Below are positions 53,449 through 62,497 of a stretch of DNA of 64,000 nucleotides, piece by piece. The notes under the pieces were generated by a model. That model did no database searches, was not told the origin of the DNA, and saw only the letters and a list, made by a program, of their open reading frames with translations. This stretch comes from UBA3941 sp002385665 (GTDB taxonomy: Bacteria > Bacillota > Clostridia > Caldicoprobacterales > UBA3941): contig JBMNFJ010000007.1 in NCBI GenBank assembly GCA_050949255.1, positions 1 to 64,000 of the forward strand. The letters are read 5' to 3'. Position 1 is the stretch's first letter; every line of letters begins with the position of its first letter. Both the position numbers and the translations under genes were made by a program.

Positions 53449-53485
53449 AAAACTCCTCACCGCTGTATTGGCAGTGAGGAGTTTT
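53449..53485. terminator. Terminator downstream of the GH18-like gene
   Basis: A 12-bp perfect stem (AAAACTCCTCAC / GTGAGGAGTTTT) with a 13-base loop, 34 bases past the stop codon on the minus strand, followed there by TTTTTGCC. The stem ends in A/T runs, so it can work in both directions. Confidence 0.75.
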
Positions 53486-53496
53486 CTTGCTTGTTG

Positions 53497-53521
53497 TGAC
53501 AAACGAAACGTCCCCGTGTCA
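53497..53521 (+). repeat. REP-like repeat, copy 16, supplying a stop codon
   Basis: GTGTCA-ending variant. Its last three bases (53519-53521) are the TGA stop codon of the GH18-like lipoprotein gene on the minus strand, the third such case in the window. Confidence 0.85.
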
Positions 53522-54598
53522 TTTTATGCTTTTTAGGTTTAGGTTTCCGCCCAGGCGCCAGAGGCTGATGTCGTGGTTGCCTGCTTGCTGAAGAATATCA
53601 ATCCAATAATTGATGGTCTTACTGTCTGCATACCAGACCCGGTGTTCTATCCCACCATTGTCGATATAGTCAAAGAACAGGGCTTGGCTTTCTTCTTCCC
53701 TTTCAGGGGATTTTTCAAAGAGGGCAAGCAATTCCACCACCTGTTTTTCAGTAATAGACTTTACCGTACCGTTACCGTCAAAGTCGAATCCCCCGGTGGC
53801 CAGGGCAAAATTCACCTTGCCGGGCAAGGTCCTTGTCTTTCTTACAAGGCTCTCTAAAAATCTCCTGTTGGCTTTCGGCCCGGGCCTTGTCCCCTGGCCA
53901 TGCAGGTTGTAGCACATCATTACATATTCCGGGCCTTCCGGCAGCTCTATTTCATCCAGGGGGGCATTGGGCTCCAACAGTACCCTCACCAAAATATCCT
54001 TTTCAGCGGCTGCCTCATATAGTTTTTCCACAAACTCGATAAAAAGCTGCCAAAGCACCATATCCTGCCTTATGGCTTCATAATCTATCTCTATGCCGTC
54101 AAAGCCTTCTTCCATGGTCATCCTTAATATATCCCGTATATGATTGTCCATGGACCGGTCGGTTTCAAACAGGACATATAGTAAATCTACATCCTTTAGG
54201 GAGGATGTATTGTCTTCAAGAATAAGATCATTGACAAAGGTCAGATAGCTCTTGTGTTTCATGGAGCCATAGAGCTTCTCTACCTTTTCAAAGCTCTCCA
54301 TGGTCTCTTTTGGTATAAAGGGTTGCCTGTCCTTGTTAAAATAGGCTGCAAAATAGCATATATTATCTATCCTGTCCTTAATGGTCTCTAATTCACCCGT
54401 TAAATTCTCGGTATCCCAATAGGTTGTCCATATGGAATAGCCTATTGTTTCCTCATCCATATGGTCTTCTTCCCCTATAGGCCATTCTTCTATATCCTTA
54501 CCGGCAGTATCTCCTGTTTCCCTATGACTGCATGCCGCCAATGACAGGAACAGTATAACCAATATAGCTACCGGGACCAATACCGACTTCTTTGTCAT
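53519..54598 (-). CDS. GH18-like lipoprotein
   Basis: A 359-residue protein with a lipoprotein signal (lipobox LAAC, Cys23). The mature part is a TIM barrel of GH18 type: the second-strand segment ITFVND-like SYLTFVNDLIL, then the catalytic motif FDGIEIDYE with D167, D172 and E174, then YVMMCYNLHG and a late ISLWRLGGN. The motif has Glu170 where Asp is usual, so activity on N-acetylated sugars is likely but not certain. It should hydrolyse or trim a HexNAc polymer at the cell surface. It follows the exopolysaccharide operon by 154 bases on the same strand. It could be the operon's hydrolase, or an unrelated spore or cell-wall enzyme. Confidence 0.77.
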   Translation of the reverse strand: MTKKSVLVPVAILVILFLSLAACSHRETGDTAGKDIEEWPIGEEDHMDEETIGYSIWTTYWDTENLTGELETIKDRIDNICYFAAYFNKDRQPFIPKETMESFEKVEKLYGSMKHKSYLTFVNDLILEDNTSSLKDVDLLYVLFETDRSMDNHIRDILRMTMEEGFDGIEIDYEAIRQDMVLWQLFIEFVEKLYEAAAEKDILVRVLLEPNAPLDEIELPEGPEYVMMCYNLHGQGTRPGPKANRRFLESLVRKTRTLPGKVNFALATGGFDFDGNGTVKSITEKQVVELLALFEKSPEREEESQALFFDYIDNGGIEHRVWYADSKTINYWIDILQQAGNHDISLWRLGGNLNLKSIK

Positions 54599-54752
54599 AG
54601 CTCCTTCTTCCTATGCTCTTTCATACTATAGATTGATGATTTATATCCCATTTATTGATGATTCATACAATTGATTTATGATCCATACAATTGATTTATG
54701 ATTTATTCTATGGGTTTATGTTTCATTCTATTAGTGGAGAATTCATTCTATA

Positions 54753-56588
54753 CTATAGATTGGTGATAAACCAATTAACGATCTTGTTCCACCTGTACTT
54801 GATCTTTTCCAGTACTAATTCCCATCCCTGCAGTTTGTTCATATATATAACTTCATCTTCCTTATCCATATCTACAATGACCAGATCTTCAAATACCCCA
54901 TCATAGACATCATCCGCCAGGTTCCTCTGACTATAGCCATATTCCCCCCAGGCAGATTCCAGGTAGACATAGCCTCCTGCCTTTGCAGAGACGGAAAGGT
55001 CTTTGACCACTTCCCTGTTGTCTATATCCACCGACAGTTTATTATCCCTTAGATAGATATCTATCTTTCTATCCCCCAGCTCATGGATCTGTATTTCGGG
55101 GATAAAGGGCTCTCCCCCTTCTTCTACGGACTTGACCTCTATATCCTCTACCTCCTTTTGGGGTTTCATTTTGGTGGGATTTTTAAGCCTATTACTGTTC
55201 CTGTTATATACCTTGTATTCATCCTTCAAAGCTTCCAGCCGGTTTTCTTCAATCGACTGGGGTATGATCCCGTCATGGTCATTAAGGTCCAGAGCGAAAA
55301 GCTCCTTGCCCTTTTCACTTATATACAGATTATTGTTCTGAATTCTGATTGAGATATATTCCTCAAGATCCTGGTCAGCCCTTAGATAGATTGTCTGACA
55401 GCCCACTTTATTTCCCGTCAGTCTGGCATGAAGGGCCAGGTTTTGACTCCCAATATCCTCCCTTAATCGGATCAGGCCCCTGTCTTCGGGCTCGGAAGTA
55501 ACGATAATGGATGATTTTCTAAATTCAGCAGTCCCTTGTAAAACTTCCCAGTCCTTCTTTATCTCCAGGTCCCCATCCATAAAGATCATGTCCTCCTTGG
55601 TATCGTCCTTGATTCTCATAAGCAGATGGTTGGGATACCAATAGGCCTGGGGCTGCATCCTGGTCAAATCGTAGATATCGGCCTTCTTATCGTTATAACA
55701 AAACCCTTCCCTGTTAAAGGTAATGGCAAAGTGTTCCCTGATCATTTCCTCGTTTACAGCGCTGACATTTTTATGGGAGCCAAATTGACCTGTATTGGCA
55801 TGCATTATGGCATACAGCCTGGGCAGCTCTCCAATACGCTTACTATAGACCTCATCCATCAGCATGTAATCGAGCCTTATACGGCTCTGCATCTCGGCCT
55901 GACTCTCAATCGGTATTTTGTTTTCGTCCCTGATATAGTCCATCAAATAATGGTTGTAATCCCTTGTAAAGTGTTTCCTGAGTTCAATGAACTCATCCTG
56001 ATGGAGCTCTCCCAGGAAATTTCCATACCTGTCAAAGACATTGATATAGGCCAGGCGGTAGCCATGGGTTCCCCATTCAAAGAAGGTGCCTTCCTTCAGG
56101 CTCTTTAAATCCCTGGGACTGAGAAACTTGGGATCCATTTCTTCCAACTTGCTTGCATAGGTGAAGACGGTGCCAATGTAGTTGTATTTTTCCAGCAGGG
56201 GGCCGGAGAATATGGCGGTATCCCGCCTGCCGTCCTCAAGCATCAGGAACATGGATCTTGGAGGAATCCTTTGATTGTTGTTGTAGTAGTTAATTACATC
56301 CTCCTGGGTTAAGGTAATATATCCGTTCTTCTTTAAGGCTTCAAAGTGTTCATCCAGCCTTTCGGTGCTTATCAAGGTCTCAGTGCCTGCCCTGTCAACT
56401 CCAAAATAGGATATGGCAATAAACCCCTTGCCCCCATTATCGCTTAAGGCATCGATGTCATAATGACTGTATACCTCAAAGTTAAAAAATGCATTGACCA
56501 GCAGGCGTATTATTAGAAACAGGACAAAGCCCTGGATAATACTTCTTATAAACTTTCTTTTGTCTTTTTTGGTGGTTAGGAACTTCAT
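54753..56588 (-). CDS. Membrane-anchored NodB-like protein with C-terminal beta domain
   Basis: A 611-residue protein with one membrane helix at about 14-36 and the rest outside. Residues 50-330 resemble a polysaccharide deacetylase barrel: GFIAISYFGV, then FLMLEDGRRDTAIFSGPLLEKYNYIGTVF where LTFDDG is normal, then FEWGTHGYRL where the metal-binding HSxxH belongs. The usual Asp-Asp and His-His set is incomplete, so it may be a binding or export-assisting protein. Residues 380-560 are beta-rich and look like a concanavalin-type carbohydrate-binding domain. It lies 5 bases after the synthase gene, which puts it firmly in the operon. Compare PgaB- and PelA-type partners of synthase-dependent systems. 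Confidence 0.72.
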   Translation of the reverse strand: MKFLTTKKDKRKFIRSIIQGFVLFLIIRLLVNAFFNFEVYSHYDIDALSDNGGKGFIAISYFGVDRAGTETLISTERLDEHFEALKKNGYITLTQEDVINYYNNNQRIPPRSMFLMLEDGRRDTAIFSGPLLEKYNYIGTVFTYASKLEEMDPKFLSPRDLKSLKEGTFFEWGTHGYRLAYINVFDRYGNFLGELHQDEFIELRKHFTRDYNHYLMDYIRDENKIPIESQAEMQSRIRLDYMLMDEVYSKRIGELPRLYAIMHANTGQFGSHKNVSAVNEEMIREHFAITFNREGFCYNDKKADIYDLTRMQPQAYWYPNHLLMRIKDDTKEDMIFMDGDLEIKKDWEVLQGTAEFRKSSIIVTSEPEDRGLIRLREDIGSQNLALHARLTGNKVGCQTIYLRADQDLEEYISIRIQNNNLYISEKGKELFALDLNDHDGIIPQSIEENRLEALKDEYKVYNRNSNRLKNPTKMKPQKEVEDIEVKSVEEGGEPFIPEIQIHELGDRKIDIYLRDNKLSVDIDNREVVKDLSVSAKAGGYVYLESAWGEYGYSQRNLADDVYDGVFEDLVIVDMDKEDEVIYMNKLQGWELVLEKIKYRWNKIVNWFITNL

Positions 56589-56593
56589 AACAT

Positions 56594-58486
56594 TTACCCC
56601 ATTAGTTCTTTTGAACTCTTTTTCTTCCCATTTTTTCTCCTGTTTTCAGCTGCTACATCGCTGGGGGTCATTCTGGTACCCCAGGTGGATTTCCAGAAGG
56701 TTACCCAGGCAATGGGCATCTGCCAGAGGAGGATCGCTTCATAATACAGACAGAATAACAAACCGAATATCCATGTGGTGCTTCTCCTGAGAAAGAGCTG
56801 TGCAATGCTCATCAGCATTGCCATAAGCAGTATCCCCACCACGAAGGTGGTTGGGAATATGTTGTGGGCTATGGGTATATAGATAAGGTTGTAGACTACA
56901 ACTACCGGAGCAAAAATGGGCACAAACACCCCTATATAAAAGGTTATTGCCGCGAAGGGCTCCTTCCTCCACATAAAGGTGGCTGCCTTTAAGGATTCCC
57001 TGATCCAGGACCGCTTCCACCTCATCTGTTGCCTCAGAAAAACCCTGTGGTTATTGGGTACCATGGTATAGGTTACTGCAGTATCCTGATAGCCTGTCCG
57101 GTGTTTCCTGAGAACAAAATTGGTCATAGACCTGTCGTCCCCAAAAGTGGCCTTATGGCCTAAAAACTTCTGGTTGATCCAGGCTTCCATATTCTCCAGG
57201 ACTATTTCCTTTCTATAGCAGGACAGGGGACCCGACAGGCAGGTGACGGTGTCAAAGACGCTCTCTGCAGCCTTCATTATCCGGAAGGCGATATAGTATC
57301 GTACAGCCTGAATCTTAGTCAGGACATTGGTATAGGTATTGGCCACATCGGTCCTTCCGGCCACCCCGCCCATTTTAGGATCCTTGAAGGGCTGGACTAC
57401 GTTGCGTATTGCATAGGGGTCCAGAAAACTGTCGGAGTCCACAAATACCACTAATTCGTGTTTGGCCTCCAGCACGCCCTTGGAAAGGGCATGCCTCTTC
57501 CCCTGGTTTCGATCCAGCAAGATGTACTTTAGCCGCTTATCTATTTCAAATGCCCTGTCGGACCTATACAGCTCCTCAACCGTCTCCCTGATTATCTGGG
57601 GTGAATTATCCGAAGAACAATCGTCTACTACTATAACCTCCAGCTTGTCTATGGGATAATCCTGGTTGATACAGCTGGTTATGGTCCTTCTGATCCATCT
57701 CTCCTCATTAAAGCAGGGGATTACAATGGTTACTCCCGGAGTAAAATCAACATCTATGGGAACCGGCCTGTAGAAAACAGCAAAGAAGTACCTGCTCAGG
57801 AGAAAGAATGCAGCTATAATGCTGTATAGGTACAGCCATTTATTGAACTTAAAATAAATAATACTCTCTGCCCGCATCAGAACAATAAAGGCTGTAATAC
57901 CAAAGAGCAGTATGCTGGAAATCATCAGCATGTACCGGTCTTTCCTCCGCATTTTATAGACGGATAACTCCTCTTTAAACTGCAGGCCACATAAAAACTC
58001 CTTCTCAGATACCTCCTGAATTCTGGCTATATCTGCAAGGATCTTTACCTTCATCTCCATACCCTCAGGCATGCTTCCTGGAAGAATTTCGAATTTTAGT
58101 TTAATCCATTGGGCCGTTTTCAGCCGGTCCAGGTTTTCCCTGTCCTCTATTCGAAGCAATATTCCCGTCATGGATATATCCAGTCCCTGACAGCGGAACT
58201 TATATCTTTTATCCTCACTCTTGCAGACAACCTTTACATCATAGGCTACCTTGTATCTGATGCCCGCCTGGTTGGCCTTGATGAAACCTGTAACATCTAT
58301 ATTCTCCAACTCATCTATGACCTGTCTGCCCCGTCTGTCTATATTGCTCCTCTTGCCCGTTTTGTCGGGCACATTGGGAAACAGCCGGCGATCTTCCTTG
58401 GTTTCCAACAGAACATCCCCTGGCATTCTCCCTCTGCTTGCCCTCTTGCTTCTCTTAATCATCTCCTGCTTCCATCCCATTCTCAC
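56594..58486 (-). CDS. PilZ-domain family 2 glycosyltransferase, polysaccharide synthase
   Basis: A 630-residue integral membrane synthase. Residues about 76-175 form a PilZ domain with D103-x-S105-x-x-G108 in GLDISMTGILLRI, the c-di-GMP signature; the arginine motif may be in DRRGR just before it. Two helices (185-204, 217-235) lead to the GT2 domain: DD at 288-289, DSD at 350-352, GDD at 449-451 and Q486-QMRW490. Four or so helices follow. The QxxRW and single-polypeptide layout match hyaluronan/cellulose-type processive synthases. It likely polymerises a UDP-HexNAc or uronate and exports the chain, switched by c-di-GMP. The start could be GTG 58486 or ATG 58480. It lies 4 bases after the deacetylase gene. 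Confidence 0.87.
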   Translation of the reverse strand: MRMGWKQEMIKRSKRASRGRMPGDVLLETKEDRRLFPNVPDKTGKRSNIDRRGRQVIDELENIDVTGFIKANQAGIRYKVAYDVKVVCKSEDKRYKFRCQGLDISMTGILLRIEDRENLDRLKTAQWIKLKFEILPGSMPEGMEMKVKILADIARIQEVSEKEFLCGLQFKEELSVYKMRRKDRYMLMISSILLFGITAFIVLMRAESIIYFKFNKWLYLYSIIAAFFLLSRYFFAVFYRPVPIDVDFTPGVTIVIPCFNEERWIRRTITSCINQDYPIDKLEVIVVDDCSSDNSPQIIRETVEELYRSDRAFEIDKRLKYILLDRNQGKRHALSKGVLEAKHELVVFVDSDSFLDPYAIRNVVQPFKDPKMGGVAGRTDVANTYTNVLTKIQAVRYYIAFRIMKAAESVFDTVTCLSGPLSCYRKEIVLENMEAWINQKFLGHKATFGDDRSMTNFVLRKHRTGYQDTAVTYTMVPNNHRVFLRQQMRWKRSWIRESLKAATFMWRKEPFAAITFYIGVFVPIFAPVVVVYNLIYIPIAHNIFPTTFVVGILLMAMLMSIAQLFLRRSTTWIFGLLFCLYYEAILLWQMPIAWVTFWKSTWGTRMTPSDVAAENRRKNGKKKSSKELMG

Positions 58487-58490
58487 TGAT

Positions 58491-59609
58491 CTATCTTAAG
58501 TAATCACTCAATCTGGCGAAACCATATCCCTTTGATTTCCATACAGGTATGGCTATATCCAAAGCCTTTGCCGTTACGTTGGGGTCGGATATGGGGTTTT
58601 GCTTAAAGTCGGACATATGCAGAATCAATATGCTGCCATTTTGTACCTTTACCTCTCTTCCGCCCTCGGTGATCGTACCATTAATCAATCTATCCGCCAG
58701 GACCTCCGGATCCGTTTCATCATAATCCTGCATACTGACATCTCCGCTAACTATATGGCTGAACCCCATATCAAAGATTGCCTCCATCCCCTCCCTGCTC
58801 ATGGCCAGGGTTGGAGGCCGGAATAAAGTGGTCAGAGCAGGCCGACCATTGACCGATACGTCCCCTATGGTGTACTGGAGCTTGTTATAGGATGACAGGA
58901 GGTCCTGCCTTCTCTCGGCAATCTCCTCATCATTCAAAGAATGATACATTGGTTTGGTATAGCCGTCTTCCTCTATGTCCTCTCCCCTTATGGCAAAGGG
59001 CAGGTGCTGATCGGAATGGCTTGCCACATCATGGCCCGCCTCGGCTATAGCCCTTAAAATGTTGGGATTGTTATGGATATAGTTGGTACGAACAAAGAAA
59101 CTGGCCTTTACCCCGTGCTTGTCCAAAACATACAACAGCTGATTGATAGCCTTATCCGTCGCCCAGTCATCAAAGGTTAAAAACAGTACGGGGTCATCGG
59201 TAAACCTGCCCGTTTTGTCAATTTCCGTGACCTCTTCTTCGGTGAATCCCGGCAGGGTATTTATTGCACTAACATCCGGATTTCCTATATATCTGCTCTT
59301 TATATAATCAAACTTCCCTAAATGGGTATAATCCTCCAGATGCCCCGGATAGATCCTGTCCTTTACCAAAGCCAATATATCCTGGTCATTGAGGGGATAG
59401 TTGTATACCTTGTCCCCCTTTAAGATCTCCCCTATGGGCTTGATAGTATAGGCAGACCCATTGTCCTCGATCCCGTCCTCATAGGCTATGGTATCGATCC
59501 GGTTCTCGGCTATTTTCAGCATGGCATCGGGTATAACATTGGGATCCTTATAATAATCCATGCGATAGTATACTATATAGCCTCTGCCGAACAGAGAGAT
59601 TTCCATCAT
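58491..59609 (-). CDS. Polysaccharide deacetylase (NodB domain), catalytic residues intact
   Basis: A 372-residue protein. Residues about 135-370 are a NodB (CE4) barrel: LFLTFDDWATD with D147-D148, SHSDQH with H198 and H202, a RPPTL arginine motif near 270, and LILHMSDF at the end. All metal ligands are present, so it should deacetylate an N-acetylated polymer. It has no signal peptide or membrane helix, which is odd for such an enzyme. The upstream frame overlaps it by 62 bases in another frame, and residues 5-20 (SLFGRGYIVYYRMDYY) look like the continuation of that protein. It may be the severed C-terminal part of one longer membrane-anchored protein. Confidence 0.8.
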   Translation of the reverse strand: MMEISLFGRGYIVYYRMDYYKDPNVIPDAMLKIAENRIDTIAYEDGIEDNGSAYTIKPIGEILKGDKVYNYPLNDQDILALVKDRIYPGHLEDYTHLGKFDYIKSRYIGNPDVSAINTLPGFTEEEVTEIDKTGRFTDDPVLFLTFDDWATDKAINQLLYVLDKHGVKASFFVRTNYIHNNPNILRAIAEAGHDVASHSDQHLPFAIRGEDIEEDGYTKPMYHSLNDEEIAERRQDLLSSYNKLQYTIGDVSVNGRPALTTLFRPPTLAMSREGMEAIFDMGFSHIVSGDVSMQDYDETDPEVLADRLINGTITEGGREVKVQNGSILILHMSDFKQNPISDPNVTAKALDIAIPVWKSKGYGFARLSDYLR

Positions 59610-61158
59610 GGAATGGCATTGTCCAAAACAGCTTCCAGATTGGCACCGCGGCGCCTACCCTGGAGCTGGCTATGGATAAATCCTGCCACATCACCCTGCA
59701 GCCTGCACTGGACACAGCCTCCAGGATTTCATCCTTAAGCTCTATATAATAGGGATATCTGACCAGGGTCGGGGTTTGCTGGGTTAGCTTATTCACTTCC
59801 CTTTGAATAATCAATATAGTGTTCAGGGCCGAATAGAAGTCCTTATCCTGGTGCTCAGTCAAGCAGATCCCTATCTCATGACCCGCCTTAGCAATCTCCT
59901 TAACCCTGTCGGCATGATTTAAAAGATCCTTCCTGGTTATGAAAAAGGTTCCCTTCGCCCCTAATACATCCAGGTTTTCCATAACCCTATTAAAGACTTC
60001 CTCATTGGCGATGCCGTAAAAGGCGTAGGAGAGCGCCTTCTCCGTGGTATATACAGTGCTGTGTTCCCTGGCCTTCTTCCCATTGTTTTGCTTTCGCAGC
60101 TGCTCTAATTCCTCCCGGCTAAAATCTTTAAAGTCTGTATCAGCGGGTTTTGATGCCGGAGGTACAGGAGGTTTATATGTAGGGCTTTTACCAGTTTTCA
60201 CTACCGTTACCTTCTTGGGCGGTGCTTTTGCTTCCTCCTTCTTGTCCTCTCCGCCCTTGGCGCCCCTGTAGGTTTCCAGGTCCTCGACAAATACAACCTT
60301 GTAATTGGTCCTGTCCAGAGCCTTTAACAGCCAGCCCACTACCAGGTTAAGCCTGACCTCGGGGTCCAACTTCTCCAGGCGGGCTATCCCAGCCTGTTTA
60401 TCGATGGCGGGTTTGGCAGGATCAGGTGGTGGTTCGTACTCGCCTTCTTCCAGCACCCCATCCATCTTCACCGCTATGATGGAGCCCTCATCCAGCCTTT
60501 TTACATAGCCCAATACCTCGCTGTAGTTTATAAAGCTCTGATAGCTTAAATACTGGGTAGGCTGTACCACCATCTTATGACCTACAGCATAGGCTGCCTT
60601 TAACAGGTCACCGGTATATTTTGTATCGTTGCACAATAAGGTGGTGGGTTTTTCCCCGATGATCGTATCGAAAACATAGTTTGCACGGACAAAATCCTCG
60701 ATCAGTTCCTCCTGGGAGAGCTCATGCATCCTGGATGATGGCACCAGGGTATTGCTGCCAATCCTATGACCCATGTCATGTAATTTCTTTACGAAATCGG
60801 AGTTCTCTGCTGCAGCTATTCCCGGAATGAAAAAGTTCGCCTTATATTTATACCTGATCAGAAGTTCCAGGATTTTTTCGTTGGTAACGGAATCCGACAG
60901 GCCCTGAAAGGTCAGGGCCACAACCTTTGCCTTGGTATTAACCTTTCTTAAAACCTTTGCCCTGGTATCCTCTTTTGATAAATTCTCAAGGGCTTCTTCA
61001 ATCTCCTTTGTAGCATCGTACTTGCCTATATCATCTACAGAGATTGTCCTTCTGCCTCTGCTGAGAAAAGTTACCACTACACCCACAAGCAAGGCTATTA
61101 TAAGTAATATACAGATGGTTAAGAATATAGCTTTCTTTGTACCCACAGACATCATCAT
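59548..61158 (-). CDS. Membrane-anchored double NodB-like protein, catalytically degenerate, C-terminus probably frameshifted
   Basis: A 536-residue protein. Membrane helix at 9-31, then two NodB-type units. Unit 1 (about 75-300) reads VALTFQGLSDS where TFDD is expected, and its His motif is lost. A Lys/Pro-rich linker (305-345) leads to unit 2 (about 365-500), with LSYAFYGIANEE and no His pair. Both units therefore appear inactive and may bind polymer. In a third frame near 59610-59660 the sequence reads NLEAVLDNAIP then a TGA overlapping the next ATG; this matches the C-terminal block ALDIAIPVWKS of the next protein, so the true end probably lies there. It starts 13 bases after the UDP-sugar dehydrogenase. 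Confidence 0.7.
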   Translation of the reverse strand: MMMSVGTKKAIFLTICILLIIALLVGVVVTFLSRGRRTISVDDIGKYDATKEIEEALENLSKEDTRAKVLRKVNTKAKVVALTFQGLSDSVTNEKILELLIRYKYKANFFIPGIAAAENSDFVKKLHDMGHRIGSNTLVPSSRMHELSQEELIEDFVRANYVFDTIIGEKPTTLLCNDTKYTGDLLKAAYAVGHKMVVQPTQYLSYQSFINYSEVLGYVKRLDEGSIIAVKMDGVLEEGEYEPPPDPAKPAIDKQAGIARLEKLDPEVRLNLVVGWLLKALDRTNYKVVFVEDLETYRGAKGGEDKKEEAKAPPKKVTVVKTGKSPTYKPPVPPASKPADTDFKDFSREELEQLRKQNNGKKAREHSTVYTTEKALSYAFYGIANEEVFNRVMENLDVLGAKGTFFITRKDLLNHADRVKEIAKAGHEIGICLTEHQDKDFYSALNTILIIQREVNKLTQQTPTLVRYPYYIELKDEILEAVSSAGCRVMWQDLSIASSRVGAAVPIWKLFWTMPFHDGNLSVRQRLYSILSHGLL

Positions 61159-61171
61159 CTACCCTCTTGAG

Positions 61172-62497
61172 TTATAAGCTCCAATAGGAGAACCCAAACC
61201 TTTCCATTTCTTCCCTTGAAAATATGCTCTTTACGTCTATCAATATCTTCTTATCGTTGTCCATATCCCTGTACATACCGTTTATCTCATGAATATCCAG
61301 GTTTTTGAACTCCTTATGCCCTACGGCGAATATCAGACAGTCCGCATCCCTTACATCTGCCAGGCTCACTAAGTTAATCCCTTTCATATGACGTAATTCA
61401 TCAGCGTCTGCAATGGGATCGACTACCTCAACGTCAATATCGTACTCCCTGAATCTTTTGATTATATCCATGACCTTGGAGTTCCTTATATCCGGGCAAT
61501 CCTCCTTGAAGGTAACCCCTAAGATATAGATCCTTGCCTTATTGATCTGTATGCCTGCCTTGATCATCTTCTTAATGGCTATGTCGCAAACAAAATTCCC
61601 CATGTTATCGTTTATCTGCCTGCCGGCCAGTATGATCTGTGAATGGTAGCCCAGCCTTTCCGCTTCATAGATAAAGTAGTATGGATCCACGCTTATGCAG
61701 TGGCCGCCAACAAGGCCGGGAGTAAAGTCCAGGGCATTCCACTTTGTATTCATGGCATCCAGGACTTCCTTTGTATGGATATCCATTCTCTCAAAGATCA
61801 TGGCCAGTTCATTCATAAAGGCTATATTGATATCCCTTTGGGAATTCTCCGCCAGTTTGGCCGCTTCGGCTACCTTTATGCTGCTTGCCTTAAAGGTACC
61901 GGCTTCAACTATCAATTCATAAACGGATGATATGAGATCCCTGGTTTCATTATCTATTCCGGACACAATCTTGACGATATTCTCCAATCTGTGCACCTGG
62001 TCACCTGGATTGATCCTTTCCGGGGAATAGCCCACTTTGAAATCCCTACCCACTGTAAGGCCTGATTCTTCTTCAAGGATGGGTATGCAGATATCTTCGG
62101 TAACGCCTGGATAAACTGTAGATTCATAGACCACTACTGCTCCCTTTTGCAGATTACGACCTATGGTTTTGCTTGCATTTTTAACCGGTCCTAAATCCGG
62201 GGTTTTGTCCTTATGGATGGGAGTGGGAACGGCAACCACAATGAACTTGGCTTCCTTAAGCCTTTCTGTCTCCCAGGTAAACTCTATCTCTATACTTGAA
62301 CTGTTAATCTCCTCATCCAGAATGCCGTCAAAGCCTTTTCCTTCTCTGTATTTTTCAATCTTTTCCCGATCAATATCATATCCAATGGTATCAAGCTTTT
62401 TTGAAAAGGCCATGGCCAGTGGAAGCCCTACATATCCGAGGCCGACTACTGCAATCTTCTCTTTTTTGCTGATCAGATCCTTATATAACCTTTGCAT
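61172..62497 (-). CDS. UDP-N-acetylhexosamine 6-dehydrogenase (TviB/WbpO-like nucleotide sugar dehydrogenase)
   Basis: A 441-residue UDP-sugar dehydrogenase. NAD-binding VVGLGYVGLPLAMA at 17-30; VVAVPTPIH and YESTVYPGVTED; SPERINPGD at 158-166, typical of enzymes acting on UDP-GlcNAc, UDP-GalNAc or UDP-ManNAc; the catalytic Cys267 in GGHCISVDPYY; and the third domain starting ILGVTFKEDCPDIRNSK. It makes the UDP-HexNAc uronic acid that the following synthase could polymerise, perhaps a GalNAcA- or ManNAcA-containing chain. It is the first gene of the operon, preceded by a leader of about 185 bases from a TATAAT box at 62688-62693. Confidence 0.92.
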   Translation of the reverse strand: MQRLYKDLISKKEKIAVVGLGYVGLPLAMAFSKKLDTIGYDIDREKIEKYREGKGFDGILDEEINSSSIEIEFTWETERLKEAKFIVVAVPTPIHKDKTPDLGPVKNASKTIGRNLQKGAVVVYESTVYPGVTEDICIPILEEESGLTVGRDFKVGYSPERINPGDQVHRLENIVKIVSGIDNETRDLISSVYELIVEAGTFKASSIKVAEAAKLAENSQRDINIAFMNELAMIFERMDIHTKEVLDAMNTKWNALDFTPGLVGGHCISVDPYYFIYEAERLGYHSQIILAGRQINDNMGNFVCDIAIKKMIKAGIQINKARIYILGVTFKEDCPDIRNSKVMDIIKRFREYDIDVEVVDPIADADELRHMKGINLVSLADVRDADCLIFAVGHKEFKNLDIHEINGMYRDMDNDKKILIDVKSIFSREEMERFGFSYWSL

